Shown here in pieces: positions 43,660-53,556 of a DNA stretch of 64,000 nucleotides (position 1 is the stretch's first letter; every line of letters starts with the position of its first letter). The notes beneath the pieces are model-generated. The model worked only from the letters and a program-made list of their open reading frames with translations. It was not told the DNA's origin and made no database searches. Both the position numbers and the translations under genes were made by a program. The DNA comes from Hyphomicrobiales bacterium (lineage in GTDB: Bacteria > Pseudomonadota > Alphaproteobacteria > Rhizobiales > JACESI01), in NCBI GenBank assembly GCA_039989895.1, contig JBDXGY010000005.1:186001-250000 (forward strand), read 5' to 3'.

Positions 43660-44274
43660 ATGGCTGTTATCGATTATTATTTCTACTCGGCGTCGCCTTT
43701 CACCTATCTTGGTCATGAAGCCATTCAAGCGGTCGCAGACAAACATGGTTGCGAACTTAATTTCAAACCTGTTGATCTTTTCGCAATTTGGGCAGAATCT
43801 GGTGCTGTACCACCCGCCAAACGCCCCCCTGTGCGCCAGCGCATGCGACTTGTCGAACTCCAGCGCCTTGCACTGCATCGCGACTTACCGATCAATCATC
43901 AGCCTAAATTCTTCCCGGTGGATGCAACACTTGCCGATTGTTCGATCTTAGCTGTTTTGGACTCTGGTGCCGATGCACGTTCTTATATGGCGAGTGTTTT
44001 CCAAGCTGTTTGGGTGAATGAGCTTAATATTGCCGATGAAGCGACACTCACAGGTTTGTTAAGCGATAGTGGCCATGATGCCTCGGCTATTATCGAAGCG
44101 TCAAAAAATCCTGCAATAACGGCCAAACGAGTTCAAAATGCCCAAGATGCGATTGCCGCAGATTCACCGGGCGTCCCTGCCTATGTATTGAATGGTGAGT
44201 GTTTTTGGGGCCAAGATAGGGTCGAGCTTTTGGATGAGGCCTTGACCAGCGGGCGGGCACCTTTCAAACCGTAA
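43660..44274 (+). CDS. DsbA-fold 2-hydroxychromene-2-carboxylate isomerase-like protein
   Basis: A 204-residue protein of the kappa-GST/HCCA isomerase branch of the thioredoxin superfamily. The start DYYFYSASPFTYLGHEAI has Ser where DsbA has its CXXC, as in glutathione-dependent isomerases, and the conserved GVPAYVLNGECFWGQDRVELL closes the domain. HCCA isomerase acts in naphthalene degradation, but most family members have other unknown glutathione-linked roles. It lies 25 bp behind the FadB-type gene and probably shares its transcript. Confidence 0.85.
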   Translation: MAVIDYYFYSASPFTYLGHEAIQAVADKHGCELNFKPVDLFAIWAESGAVPPAKRPPVRQRMRLVELQRLALHRDLPINHQPKFFPVDATLADCSILAVLDSGADARSYMASVFQAVWVNELNIADEATLTGLLSDSGHDASAIIEASKNPAITAKRVQNAQDAIAADSPGVPAYVLNGECFWGQDRVELLDEALTSGRAPFKP

Positions 44275-44417
44275 ATTGCGGTATTTATAGAAATAATGGC
44301 GCGTTTGATTATTTTGGCAGCTTTGTCAGGTGACACGCTGGAAAATTGCTTTATAAGATTTTGTGCACTCGGTGGCAATTGGGGGAGTGTTTGAACGGTC
44401 GGACTCTGTATGGAGAA

Positions 44418-44436
44418 TGATACTTATAAAGTATCA
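44418..44436 (+). promoter_or_regulatory. perfect palindrome upstream of the XRE/S24 regulator
   Basis: TGATACTTATAAAGTATCA is a perfect dyad with 8-bp arms and a 3-nt centre, 43 bp upstream of the regulator's start. The symmetry, position and AT-rich setting fit an autoregulatory operator. The remainder of 44275-44479 shows nothing else. Confidence 0.55.
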
Positions 44437-44479
44437 AAATGACCTATGGATAATGATATGCGCTGTGATGAGGGCATTT

Positions 44480-45121
44480 ATGTTTGGGCACCAGAAAATT
44501 TGGGCTGCGATTGATAAACTTGCGGAAACCAACGGATTGAGTCCATCTGGCCTCGCTCGTCGTGCAGGCCTTGATCCCACGACTTTTAACAAATCAAAGC
44601 GTTTTGCTCGTGATGGCCGCGCGCGATGGCCATCGACTGAATCCATTTCCAAAATACTCACAGTTACCGGATCAAATTACGAAGAATTTTATGGTCATAT
44701 TGGTAGCAACGCATCATCTAAGGTAAGGCAAAGCCCGCATGTTCTTCCCGTGTTAGGATTAGCTCAGGCGGGTATGGGTGGTTTTTTTGATGATGGTGGT
44801 TTTCCTGTTGGGCAAGGGTGGGAAGAAGTTGATCTTCCCATGGTAACCCAAGAGGGCGATTATGCCTTGCGAATTTCAGGCGATTCCATGCTTCCTGTAT
44901 ATCGTGACAGCGATATTATCGTGGTCTCCGCAGCAAGAAAATCTATTCCCGGGGACAGGGTTGTTGTGAAGACTATGAACGGTGAAGTAATGGCAAAAGT
45001 GCTTGTCGCAGAAAACAAAGATTCAATCACGCTGATGTCTTTTAATCCAGAACACCCAACAAGAAAAATATCCCGTGAAGCAGTTGAATGGGTGGTCTGC
45101 ATCACGTGGGCTAGTCAATAA
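44480..45121 (+). CDS. XRE-type HTH / S24 (LexA-like) transcriptional regulator
   Basis: A 213-residue CI/LexA-like protein. Residues about 1-70 are a helix-turn-helix (LSPSGLARRAGLDPTTFNKSKR), then a linker with an Ala-Gly bond (LAQAGMGG) and an S24 peptidase domain with the catalytic pair Ser136 in SGDSM and Lys164 in VVVKTM. It may cleave itself under stress as LexA does, although many rhizobial members are not shown to. ATG 44480 is chosen over an upstream 44363 because GAGGG precedes it and the family begins at MFGH. Confidence 0.88.
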   Translation: MFGHQKIWAAIDKLAETNGLSPSGLARRAGLDPTTFNKSKRFARDGRARWPSTESISKILTVTGSNYEEFYGHIGSNASSKVRQSPHVLPVLGLAQAGMGGFFDDGGFPVGQGWEEVDLPMVTQEGDYALRISGDSMLPVYRDSDIIVVSAARKSIPGDRVVVKTMNGEVMAKVLVAENKDSITLMSFNPEHPTRKISREAVEWVVCITWASQ

Positions 45122-45142
45122 AAGCGGATTGAATTATGTCTG

Positions 45143-46372
45143 CTAATTCCTTTTGCCAAAGATTTTGCGTAATAACCGAAATCTCTTTTTCTTGGGTGGT
45201 TGTGCGGCAACTGGATTGCCACTGGCCAATTGTTCTTCAAAAACGGGCGCAGGCGTTGGCAAATCATCGTTAGCTCTTGAGAGCGACTGTGTCGTTCGCG
45301 CCTTATCAATAGGTGTTTTGCGAACAGAGGTTATTCTTCTGTCTCTAGGTTTGCGCTTTGGGTGTGGCGCTTTAAGTGTTCTTTTTCTTACAATCTTGGT
45401 TTTCTTTAGCGCAGGCAATTCTTGAATGCTTGATTGCTCGGACAATTTTACTGTTTGAACCGGCTTAGCCGTTTGGCGAGAGGCCACATCACGACGATAA
45501 TTAAAGTTACTATTGCCCGGCACAATATGAACTATTTTATAGCCTTCACGCTTTATTGTACGCAAAAATTCCGGCAAACCAGCAGCGGTTTTAGCCTGAA
45601 TATCGTGGAATAGAACAATACCACTACCCTCTGCACGGACACGACGCATAGTGAGAGCAACCATCGCGCTTGGCGTCTGTTTGCGCCAATCCCAGCTATC
45701 AATATTCATGTGAAAGGCAACAAGGCCCATTTCGCGTACAATAGCGTCTGTGCGCTTGGAGCGATCAAGGAATGGGTAACGGAAAAAATTGGCCGCCTTA
45801 TAATTGGAGCCTTTTAGTGCGGCATCAATCGAATTAACACCACGGCGAATTTCAGCACGAACGCCATCATTATTGCGCTTTGTGAGCAAAGGGTGGCTTT
45901 GACTATGAGTGCCAACGGTGTGTCCTTCGCGGGCTATACGACGCAAAAGATGAGGTGCCGCACGAGCGGAGCGACCTAATGAAAAAAATGTCGCTTTGAT
46001 ACATTCATCAGCTAAGGCTTTGAGTATTTTTTGTGTGCTGCCTTCGCGTGGTCCGTCATCAAAAGTAAGCACCAGTTCTTTGGGTCTCAATCCAATACGA
46101 CCATGATTATCCACGCCCACAAGGATCGTGTTCTTGTTTGAGACTTTTATGGTGCGGTGAACACCAAGCTTGCCTGCACAAGATGAAGAGCTCGCTGACG
46201 AATTTGATTGAGCATGGGATGGCGTGCTTGAAAAGCCTATCAAAACGGTTGCGAGCGCAACCATCATTGATCCAGTTGAACGGATAGCACGATTACGAAA
46301 AGACAACAGTTTGGGACATTCTTTGCGATGGGATTTAAATTCCATAGAGTAGTGCCATTTCCATATAGTCAT
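45143..46372 (-). CDS. polysaccharide deacetylase family protein
   Basis: About 409 residues, exported. An N-terminal hydrophobic signal ends near PSHAQSN. The NodB homology domain follows: LVLTFDDGPREGSTQKILKAL (catalytic Asp and metal Asp), HTVGTHSQSHPLL (metal His pair), and IVLFHDIQAKTAAGLPEFL. The last 110 residues are basic and low-complexity (KKTKIVRKRTLKAPHPKRKPRDRR). It probably removes acetyl groups from a cell-wall or extracellular polysaccharide. ATG 46345 is an alternative start. Confidence 0.88.
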   Translation of the reverse strand: MTIWKWHYSMEFKSHRKECPKLLSFRNRAIRSTGSMMVALATVLIGFSSTPSHAQSNSSASSSSCAGKLGVHRTIKVSNKNTILVGVDNHGRIGLRPKELVLTFDDGPREGSTQKILKALADECIKATFFSLGRSARAAPHLLRRIAREGHTVGTHSQSHPLLTKRNNDGVRAEIRRGVNSIDAALKGSNYKAANFFRYPFLDRSKRTDAIVREMGLVAFHMNIDSWDWRKQTPSAMVALTMRRVRAEGSGIVLFHDIQAKTAAGLPEFLRTIKREGYKIVHIVPGNSNFNYRRDVASRQTAKPVQTVKLSEQSSIQELPALKKTKIVRKRTLKAPHPKRKPRDRRITSVRKTPIDKARTTQSLSRANDDLPTPAPVFEEQLASGNPVAAQPPKKKRFRLLRKIFGKRN

Positions 46373-46546
46373 ATCTCAAACTTGAGTGTTGAGCGTTTCT
46401 ATCATGCTGTAGTTTGCATGTCTTTGAGAAAATACCACGTTTTAAACAATACAATACTCACATGGATCTATTTATAAAGTACCGATCATTTCATTCGCTG
46501 AATCAATTAAACTATAAATATTGCCAAATGTTTTAAAGATTATCAG

Positions 46547-46885
46547 CTATTCCACATCTGATGAGCGAGGATTACCGAAAAAATCTGCGGGCTTCATAAG
46601 TTTATTTTCCTGCGTAACCAGTGCTCCCAGCTCGCTGCTTTTTTGTTTAAAGATTTGCCAGTCCGCGTCGGCCTCCATAGCTGCTCGGCGTTTTTCGCGG
46701 TCGCCAGCATCTTTATAGGCCCACAAATGGACAAATTGGTTCACATTTCCCGTTTCCGTGGTGAGCCAAGCAATTGGCTGACCAAGATGGCGGGTTTGTG
46801 GCGTTTTTCCAAAAGTTTCATAAAGTTTGAGTTGTTTTGGCAGCATACCCGGACGGCACGTATAGGTGCGCATATCAATAAGCAT
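46547..46885 (-). CDS. NIPSNAP family protein
   Basis: A 112-residue protein with a ferredoxin-like alpha/beta barrel, recognisable by MLIDMRTYTCRPGMLPKQLKLYE, the FVHLWAYKDAGDREKRRAAM strand-helix and the short DWQIFKQK end. Members have no settled function; some bind small hydrophobic ligands. It starts two bases after the lysS stop on the same strand, so it is probably co-transcribed with lysS. Confidence 0.88.
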   Translation of the reverse strand: MLIDMRTYTCRPGMLPKQLKLYETFGKTPQTRHLGQPIAWLTTETGNVNQFVHLWAYKDAGDREKRRAAMEADADWQIFKQKSSELGALVTQENKLMKPADFFGNPRSSDVE

Positions 46886-46887
46886 GG

Positions 46888-48519
46888 CTATTCTCCCTTC
46901 ATCAATGAACCATTCAGGCCCTTGGTAATTAACTGCACTGTTTCATCAACACCATAAAGCGCGATGAAGGAACCAAAGCGTGGTCCTTGGTCTTGCCCTA
47001 ACAAGACTTGATAAAGCCCTTTGAACCAATCACGCAGGTTCTCAAAGTCATGCGCTTTGCCAACCGAAAAGACTTCCGTTTGCAATGCATCGGCATCAGC
47101 GCCTTTATCCATGGTGCCAAGGCGTTTTGCCAGATCCTCCATAGCAACGCGTTCTTGATCGCTGGGCGCGCGAAAAACCTTCGTCGGGCGCACAAAATCT
47201 TCAAAATAACGAATGGCATAACCCACCATCTCATCGAGTTTGGGCGAAGATTGTGGCGACAACCCATCCGCGTAAGTTGAAATGAAGCCCCATAGGGTTT
47301 CTTTGTCAGACGCATTGGATGCTGAAACAAGGTTCAACAACATGGCGAAACTGACGGGCATATCACTGTCAGGCACATGGCCTGCGTGTATGTGCCATGC
47401 AGGGTTTTGCAACGAAGCAGTGGCATCGGCATCAGCCAGCTTGCTGGCAAATGTGAAATATTCATCTACAGCCTTAGGGATCACATCGAAATAAAGCCGT
47501 TTGGCCGTGCGTGGTTTTTGATACATAAACAACGACAGGCTTTCAGGCGAGGCATAGCTCAACCATTCATCAATTGAGATGCCATTACCTTTGGTCTTTG
47601 AAATTTTTTCGCCATTGTCATCCAAAAACAACTCATAACAATATTGTTCCGGCGGGCGGGCGCCTAAAATGCGGCAAATTTTGGAATAAAGGCCGCCATT
47701 GATCTGATGGTCTTTGCCGTACATTTCAAAGTCAACGCCCAGCGCTGCCCAGCGCATGCCAAAGTCTGGTTTCCATTGCAGTTTCACAGCCCCACCCGTG
47801 ACCGAAAGAGTTGCCTCAGACCCATCTTCATCTTCAAATGTAATGGTGCCAGCACTCGCGTCCACATGTTTCATGGGCACATAGAGCACATTGCCTGTTG
47901 TGGGCGAGATCGGCAAAAAGGGTGAATAAGTCGCCTGCCGCTCTGCACCTAATGTAGGCAGCATCACGTCCATAATATCTTGATATTTCTCGCAGGTCTT
48001 TAAGAGCATTTCATCAAAGCGGCCCGCTTGATACAGCTCAGTTGAGGACAAAAACTCATATTGAAACCCAAAGCGATCAAGAAATTCTCGCAATTTCGCA
48101 TTATTATGATGGCCAAAACTTGGCGCGTCACTGTCAAAGGGATTGGGTACGACAGTGAGGGGTTTTCCTATATGCCCTTCCAGCATTTCTGCATTTGGCA
48201 CATTACCAGGCACCTTGCGCATGCCGTCCATATCGTCAGAAACACATAACATGCGAGTAGGAATTTTATCTTCAGTGAGGGCGCGAAAAGCCGTACGCAC
48301 CATGGTGGTGCGCGCCACCTCACCGAAAGTGCCAATATGCGGCAGACCAGAGGGACCATAACCGGTTTCAAAGATAACTTCAGCCTTGCCGGTTTGCTCA
48401 ATACGCTTGACCAGCTTGCGCGCCTCTTCAAAGGGCCATGCCTTGGATTTTCTACCCGCTTCAACAAGATCAGGTGTGATCGCTAGAGGGGTCAGCGTTC
48501 CGGTCGTTGCATTGAGCAT
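46888..48519 (-). CDS. lysS: lysyl-tRNA synthetase, class I
   Basis: Charges tRNA-Lys with lysine. This is the archaeal-type class I enzyme, normal in many alphaproteobacteria: the HIGH-like motif is [14 protein letters not shown] and the KMSKS-like motif is KISKTKGNG. Length is 543 residues from ATG 48519, chosen because GAAGGA lies seven bases upstream and the product begins MLNATTG. An extension to 48612 is in frame but unsupported. The NIPSNAP gene follows after two bases. Confidence 0.95.
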   Translation of the reverse strand: MLNATTGTLTPLAITPDLVEAGRKSKAWPFEEARKLVKRIEQTGKAEVIFETGYGPSGLPHIGTFGEVARTTMVRTAFRALTEDKIPTRMLCVSDDMDGMRKVPGNVPNAEMLEGHIGKPLTVVPNPFDSDAPSFGHHNNAKLREFLDRFGFQYEFLSSTELYQAGRFDEMLLKTCEKYQDIMDVMLPTLGAERQATYSPFLPISPTTGNVLYVPMKHVDASAGTITFEDEDGSEATLSVTGGAVKLQWKPDFGMRWAALGVDFEMYGKDHQINGGLYSKICRILGARPPEQYCYELFLDDNGEKISKTKGNGISIDEWLSYASPESLSLFMYQKPRTAKRLYFDVIPKAVDEYFTFASKLADADATASLQNPAWHIHAGHVPDSDMPVSFAMLLNLVSASNASDKETLWGFISTYADGLSPQSSPKLDEMVGYAIRYFEDFVRPTKVFRAPSDQERVAMEDLAKRLGTMDKGADADALQTEVFSVGKAHDFENLRDWFKGLYQVLLGQDQGPRFGSFIALYGVDETVQLITKGLNGSLMKGE

Positions 48520-48731
48520 AAAATGTCCTTCGAAAAGAAATGAATAAGGGCCTACCTGCCATCTTGACCTTAAGCAGATGACCGCGCGCGACACTAGAAA
48601 CATGCGCCTCAAAGGTCAACAATCGATATATTGATCTTGAATGATAATAAACTCAAACCAGTTTGCTTGTGCCCGCCTAAAAGAAGGCTTAAACAGAGAT
48701 ATTATAACCAATGACAAATTTGGAGAACAAT

Positions 48732-49145
48732 ATGAGCGCATCAATTACACATCATGAAGCCTTGATATACATCATGGTGACAATATCAGCTGTGGACAGT
48801 CAAATGGATGAAACGGAGCTTCTGCGTATTGGTGATCTTGTGAAAATTCTTCCAGTGTTTAATGGGTATAATCCAGATCACCTCGTTACCACTGCTGCCG
48901 AATGCGGTGATAAATTAAGAGGTGAGACTGGTCTTCAAGATGTACTTAATATTGTATCTGAAGCATTGCCCCTTCATCTTTATGACACTGCCTATGCATT
49001 GGCGGTAGATGTCGCAGCCGCTGATATGGAAATTGTGCAGGAGGAATTGCGGTTCTTACAAATGCTGCGCGATAAACTTGATTTAGATAAACTATCTATT
49101 GCGGCAATTGAATATACAGCAAGAGCGCGTTATCGCATCGCTTGA
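48732..49145 (+). CDS. TerB-like family protein
   Basis: A 137-residue all-helical soluble protein. SASITHHEALIYIMVTISAVDSQMDETELLRIGDLV and ALAVDVAAADMEIVQEELRFLQMLRDKLDLD match the TerB/DjlA-type repeat with conserved acidic residues (D-x-x-x-D...E-x-x-x-L), which can bind metal. Its role outside tellurite operons is unknown. ATG 48732 has GGAG at good spacing; ATG 48711 is less supported. It is 15 bp upstream of the fatty-acid hydroxylase gene. Confidence 0.78.
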   Translation: MSASITHHEALIYIMVTISAVDSQMDETELLRIGDLVKILPVFNGYNPDHLVTTAAECGDKLRGETGLQDVLNIVSEALPLHLYDTAYALAVDVAAADMEIVQEELRFLQMLRDKLDLDKLSIAAIEYTARARYRIA

Positions 49146-49160
49146 GTAGATTGAGGATAT

Positions 49161-49979
49161 ATGGAATTTCTCGCTCAAAATGAACCTGCGATAAGACTGA
49201 CAGCTTTTGTGTCAATTTTTGCAACCATGGCGCTTCTTGAAATAGTGCTGCCCAGACGAAAAATAGCAAAACATGATGGCAAGCCTTTAAAAGGGCGGCG
49301 CTGGTTTGCGCATGGTGGGCTCACTATTGTGAACAGCGTGGTATTGCGGCTCATTTTTCCTGCCGCAGCTGTAGGAACTGCACTCTATGCCAGCACCAAT
49401 AATATTGGCCTTTTCAATGTTATTGAAGTGCATTGGTTGATTGCCGCGTTGGTTGCGTTTTTTGCGCTGGATTTTGCTGTCTGGCTGGAACATTTCGCTA
49501 GTCATAAAATCCCAATTTTGTGGCGCATCCATCGTATGCATCACGCTGATACCGATTTTGATGTCACAACAGCGCTGAGATTTCATCCCTTAGAAATTCT
49601 TCTCTCCATGGTTTGGAAAGCAGCCATTGTCATCGCCCTTGGCGCACCTGTTGCAGTTGTTCTTTTGTTTGAAATTATTTTGAACGGTATGGCGATGTTC
49701 AATCATTCCAATTTTAAGCTGCCCCTAAGGCTTGATCGTGTGGTGCGGCTGGTTTTTGTAACACCAGATATGCACCGTGTGCATCATTCTACGATGCAGC
49801 TTGAAACTGACAGCAATTATGGATTTAATTTTTCCTTCTGGGACAGAGCGTTTAAGACATATACGGCCCAGCCAGCAGAGGGCCATGATGCCATGCAAAT
49901 CGGGCTGGAATATTATCGCGATGAGAAGCCTTCACGCCTTTTATGGCTTCTAACGCTGCCGTTTAAACGACTCCCTTAG
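49161..49979 (+). CDS. sterol desaturase / fatty-acid hydroxylase family protein
   Basis: A 272-residue membrane di-iron enzyme. The His clusters that bind the two irons are HFASH, HRMHHAD, and the later HRVHHS with NYGFNFSFWDRAFKTY. Four to five hydrophobic helices surround them. Family members use O2 to hydroxylate or desaturate lipids; the substrate here is unknown. It is probably co-transcribed with the TerB-like gene and is convergent with the solute-binding protein gene. Confidence 0.9.
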   Translation: MEFLAQNEPAIRLTAFVSIFATMALLEIVLPRRKIAKHDGKPLKGRRWFAHGGLTIVNSVVLRLIFPAAAVGTALYASTNNIGLFNVIEVHWLIAALVAFFALDFAVWLEHFASHKIPILWRIHRMHHADTDFDVTTALRFHPLEILLSMVWKAAIVIALGAPVAVVLLFEIILNGMAMFNHSNFKLPLRLDRVVRLVFVTPDMHRVHHSTMQLETDSNYGFNFSFWDRAFKTYTAQPAEGHDAMQIGLEYYRDEKPSRLLWLLTLPFKRLP

Positions 49980-49986
49980 AGTTTGC

Positions 49987-50859
49987 CTAGAAAAAGCTAA
50001 TGGGGAAAAACTGCAAATAAATTTCGGCATATTTGCTTTTTCGCATTAATTTTCCAAGGCCATCATCCAGCACTTGCTTAAGATCAAGGCGATCGATTGG
50101 CACCGCTATGGAGAGCCCTTGACCAAAGAAATCAGAACTTAAATAAGGTCCGCCAATGAAGGAACAACAGTTATTTGCATCGCTGCTCTGAAGCCAAAAT
50201 GAGAGGCTGACTCCATCTCCAAACCCAAGCGAAACAACCTTGTCGCGCAGAGCACTGCGCAACTCTTCTTGGTTCTTGAATGCTTTTATCGGCGTTTCAG
50301 GAAACAACTCTTTCAAGAAAGCCTCATGCGACGTGCCAGCTTCAACACCCACAGTTTGTGTGCCTGGACCTTTAAAAGGGTTGTCAGGTATTTCGACATT
50401 TTTATTAGAAAAAAACCGAGCAGGCATGCGCAGATAAGGAACGGAAAATGCGTGCTCCCTAATCGTCGCATCTGAAACAGCAAGGCCAGCGATTATGGCA
50501 TCGCCTTGTCCCTTGGAAAGAGCATCACTCAAATTATCCCAAGGCAAAGCCTGCATTGTGCAGCGCGCTTTTATTTCAAAGCAAAGCGCCCGTGCAAGAG
50601 AAACATTAAAGCCTTCCAACCGACCTTGTTGATCAATGAAATTGAATGGTGGAAAATCATCTGTCGTTAAAAATCGTATGGTGCGGATTGTCGGCGTGGT
50701 GCCTAATGTTGTGATGACATTAGGGTTGATGAATTGAGGAATATTGACGCTCTCTTCGTCTGCTTGAGCATTTGCAACAGTGCTAAGTACCATACAAAAC
50801 AATAGAACTGCCGCAGTAATCCTCTTAAATATACCAAATAAAAATAGGAAATTATTCAT
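49987..50859 (-). CDS. family 3 solute-binding protein (polar amino acid type)
   Basis: A 290-residue periplasmic binding protein with a signal peptide ending at ANAQA. Conserved parts are FLTTDDFPPFNFIDQQGRLEGFNVSLARALC, DAIIAGLAVSDATIREHAFSVPY and TVGVEAGTSHEAFL, typical of SBP family 3. No ABC permease or ATPase gene is beside it, so it may deliver ligand to a distant transporter or act as a sensor. Its start codon shares a base with the start of the divergent glycosyltransferase gene. Confidence 0.87.
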   Translation of the reverse strand: MNNFLFLFGIFKRITAAVLLFCMVLSTVANAQADEESVNIPQFINPNVITTLGTTPTIRTIRFLTTDDFPPFNFIDQQGRLEGFNVSLARALCFEIKARCTMQALPWDNLSDALSKGQGDAIIAGLAVSDATIREHAFSVPYLRMPARFFSNKNVEIPDNPFKGPGTQTVGVEAGTSHEAFLKELFPETPIKAFKNQEELRSALRDKVVSLGFGDGVSLSFWLQSSDANNCCSFIGGPYLSSDFFGQGLSIAVPIDRLDLKQVLDDGLGKLMRKSKYAEIYLQFFPISFF

Positions 50860-52883
50860 TGTGGAAATATTTCTTTCATGCTTTCTTCAATGCAAACGTA
50901 ATTTTAAACGTTCTAATCGGTAGGTTTATTTATTGCGATAGAACTCTTTTTAAAGGTCAATCATTTTCTAACATACAGAGCATTCCAATCTCCATCAACG
51001 ATCAAAATAACACTCCTTCGAATGACGAGGGGAAATTTTTAGCATCAGATATCGGTTTTTTGACTCGATATGGCTTTTCGCATCAGCAATTAAGAAAAAT
51101 CATGATGGACGCATCCCAAACGGATGTCGAAGCACATGAAGAAATGATTTCTTCGGGGCAGATTACCAATGAGTATTATTATCGCTGCCTTGCCGATCAT
51201 TTAAAACTGGATTTTGTAACAGCGCAACAACTTCAAAATATCCAGCTTACGAAAAGCAAAGGTATCATTCATGCGCTGCGTTATAGTTCGCAAATTCTCC
51301 ATCGCGATGAAACGGGCGCACTCATTTTAGTAACAGCACCGAAGCGTGAAGAGATAGAGAGATTACGATATCGACTTGCTCAATTAAGTGGATTGAACAG
51401 TCGTATCGCTATTGCTCAGCCAAGCGAAATTAGACAAGCTTATCTATGGCATTTGAATAAGACACTCAGCCAGCATGCTTCGCAAATGTTGCATAGGCAG
51501 ATGCCGAATTTTTCAGCTTATCAGGTCCCAAGCGGAAGCATCGCTGTCTTCGCTGTTTTGATCATATTATTATTAATAACATCAGCTGTCACACCAACCA
51601 GCATGCCGTCTTTGATATTGAATGGCATTATCGCGGTATTATTTTTTCTCTCGGTTAGCTTGCGCTTTGGCGCGGCTTTTACTTTGAGGGATAATAAAGC
51701 GCGACTTCTGCCAACCCCAGTAATGGCTGCGCGAAAATTGCCTGTCTATTCTGTGTTGGTGGCTGCCTATGATGAGGCAAGCATCATTCCTGATCTGGTG
51801 GACGCTCTTTCTAATCTCAATTGGCCTGCCGCTAAGCTTGATATCAAAATTATACTTGAGGAAAATGACCAACCAACAATTTCAGCTGCAAGATTAGCGA
51901 TTTCCGGCAGGTCGGCTTTTGAAATCATCATCGTGCCGCCCGGTCAGCCACGAACCAAGCCACGGGCATTAAATTATGCTTTGCCTCTCGCCCGCGGGGA
52001 GTTTGTGGTGATCTATGATGCGGAAGATCGGCCTCATCCAGATCAACTAAAGGCTGCCTATTTTAAGCTTTCCAAATCCACCCGCGAGGTCGCCTGCATA
52101 CAAGCACCGCTGTTAATAGACAACGCCAAGCACTCTTGGCTTTCAGCGATGTTCTCCCTTGAATATGCCGGCCTTTTTGATGGTGTGATTCCAGCCTTCG
52201 CGCGATGGAAATTTCCCGTCCTTCTTGGTGGTACCTCTAATCATTTTCGGACAAAGGTTTTGCGCTCCATTGGTGCTTGGGATCCCTATAATGTAACGGA
52301 AGATGCAGATCTTGGCATTCGCCTTAAACGCTATGGATACAGAGTGGAGGTGATCGATTTGCCGACCTATGAAGAGGCGCCAGCGTATCTCACCATATGG
52401 CTTAAACAACGCACTCGATGGTTTAAGGGGTGGATGCAAACAAGTCTTGTTCATATGAGGGCACCTAAGCGCACATTTTCACAGCTTGGATGGCGTGGGT
52501 TCTTCACCTTCCACCTTATATCAACCAGCCTGCTTGTCTCAGCTCTTGGCTATCCATTCTTCTTGATTTTGATTGTTTATCATATCCATCGCGCTGTGGT
52601 TTTTGATGCGCAGCCAGGTTTTGCTTTTGCCATGGCTCTCAATTTTCTCTTCGCCTTTGTCACTTATGCTTATCTATCTTATCGCGCTTTGTCTTATCGC
52701 AATCAAAAGTCACATACGTGGTATGCTCTCGGCTTGCCGTTCTATTGGGTTTTATTGTCCTTTGCTGCATGGCGCGCCCTTGTCCAGCTGATAACGGCCC
52801 CTCATGTTTGGGAAAAAACACCCCATGGTAAAGTGCCGCGGGTCAAATTTCCGTGGCTCCTCAACAAAAATTTTAAAGATTAA
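50859..52883 (+). CDS. processive family-2 glycosyltransferase with MshEN-like N-terminal domain
   Basis: A 674-residue membrane enzyme. Residues about 62-130 (DIGFLTRYGFSHQQLRKIMMDAS ...) resemble the GspE-N/MshEN domain, which can bind c-di-GMP. A TM pair follows at about 228-275. The GT-A domain has PVYSVLVAAYDEASII, DAED near 386, TEDAD near 480 and the processive QRTRW at 517-521. Three or four C-terminal helices complete a cellulose-synthase-like arrangement. It likely exports a beta-glycan. Start TTG 50859 has AGGA upstream; ATG 51102 would remove part of the N-domain. Confidence 0.85.
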   Translation: MWKYFFHAFFNANVILNVLIGRFIYCDRTLFKGQSFSNIQSIPISINDQNNTPSNDEGKFLASDIGFLTRYGFSHQQLRKIMMDASQTDVEAHEEMISSGQITNEYYYRCLADHLKLDFVTAQQLQNIQLTKSKGIIHALRYSSQILHRDETGALILVTAPKREEIERLRYRLAQLSGLNSRIAIAQPSEIRQAYLWHLNKTLSQHASQMLHRQMPNFSAYQVPSGSIAVFAVLIILLLITSAVTPTSMPSLILNGIIAVLFFLSVSLRFGAAFTLRDNKARLLPTPVMAARKLPVYSVLVAAYDEASIIPDLVDALSNLNWPAAKLDIKIILEENDQPTISAARLAISGRSAFEIIIVPPGQPRTKPRALNYALPLARGEFVVIYDAEDRPHPDQLKAAYFKLSKSTREVACIQAPLLIDNAKHSWLSAMFSLEYAGLFDGVIPAFARWKFPVLLGGTSNHFRTKVLRSIGAWDPYNVTEDADLGIRLKRYGYRVEVIDLPTYEEAPAYLTIWLKQRTRWFKGWMQTSLVHMRAPKRTFSQLGWRGFFTFHLISTSLLVSALGYPFFLILIVYHIHRAVVFDAQPGFAFAMALNFLFAFVTYAYLSYRALSYRNQKSHTWYALGLPFYWVLLSFAAWRALVQLITAPHVWEKTPHGKVPRVKFPWLLNKNFKD

Positions 52884-52885
52884 AT

Positions 52886-53554
52886 CTATTCGGTTGTCAG
52901 GCGTGTGATCGCGGCACGCAAATCAGCGATGCCTTCGCCTTTTTCGCTGGAGGTCGCAATGATTTGCGGGTAAGCAGCGGGCCGTTTTTTCAAGGCCTCT
53001 TCAACCTCAGCATAAACCTGCACGACGGCAGGTGGTTTGATTTTATCAATCTTGGTCAGCACCACTTGATAAGATACGGCTGTTTTATCAAGCATATCCA
53101 AAACTTCAGCATCATTCTTCTTAATCCCATGACGGGAATCAATCAAAACATAAACACGACGAAGATTAGGTCGACCGCGCAGATAACGCATGACTAGATC
53201 AGTCCATTGCTCAACCAAGGGCATCGGCGCTTTGGCATAGCCATAACCTGGCATATCAACAATCGCGAGCGCGGCGGTCGCGGCGTCTTCAGGCAAAAAG
53301 TAATTCAAAAATTGAGTGCGGCCCGGTGTGTTCGATGTGCGTGCAAGACCCTTTACACCGGTCAGGGCATTAATGAGCGATGATTTTCCCACATTGGAGC
53401 GGCCAGCAAAGGCAACTTCAAGACCAGAAAAATCGGGCAATCCTTCAAGCTCTGCAACGCTTAATAAAAACGTCCACGGCTTCGCGAAGAAAAGGCGGCC
53501 CTTTTCGAGAGCCGCCCGTTCAATTTCTACGATTTTGTTATCGCTATCGCTCAC
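52886..53554 (-). CDS. engB: ribosome biogenesis GTPase EngB/YsxC
   Basis: GTPase needed for late assembly of the large ribosomal subunit. G motifs are G1 [10 protein letters not shown]3 DMPGYGYA, G4 TKID (LTKIDKIK) and G5 TSSEKGEG. Length is 222 residues, with a GTG start at 53554, two bases after the yidC stop, so the two genes are coupled. It converges on the glycosyltransferase gene with a three-base gap. Confidence 0.95.
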   Translation of the reverse strand: MSDSDNKIVEIERAALEKGRLFFAKPWTFLLSVAELEGLPDFSGLEVAFAGRSNVGKSSLINALTGVKGLARTSNTPGRTQFLNYFLPEDAATAALAIVDMPGYGYAKAPMPLVEQWTDLVMRYLRGRPNLRRVYVLIDSRHGIKKNDAEVLDMLDKTAVSYQVVLTKIDKIKPPAVVQVYAEVEEALKKRPAAYPQIIATSSEKGEGIADLRAAITRLTTE

Positions 53555-53556
53555 AG

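Noticed and set aside
44480-45121. Calling the XRE/S24 protein LexA
   Set aside because: The N-terminal HTH is XRE-like and not the LexA winged helix; only the peptidase domain is shared.
48520-48612. 31-residue N-terminal extension of lysS
   Set aside because: No ribosome site there, while GAAGGA precedes the ATG at 48519.
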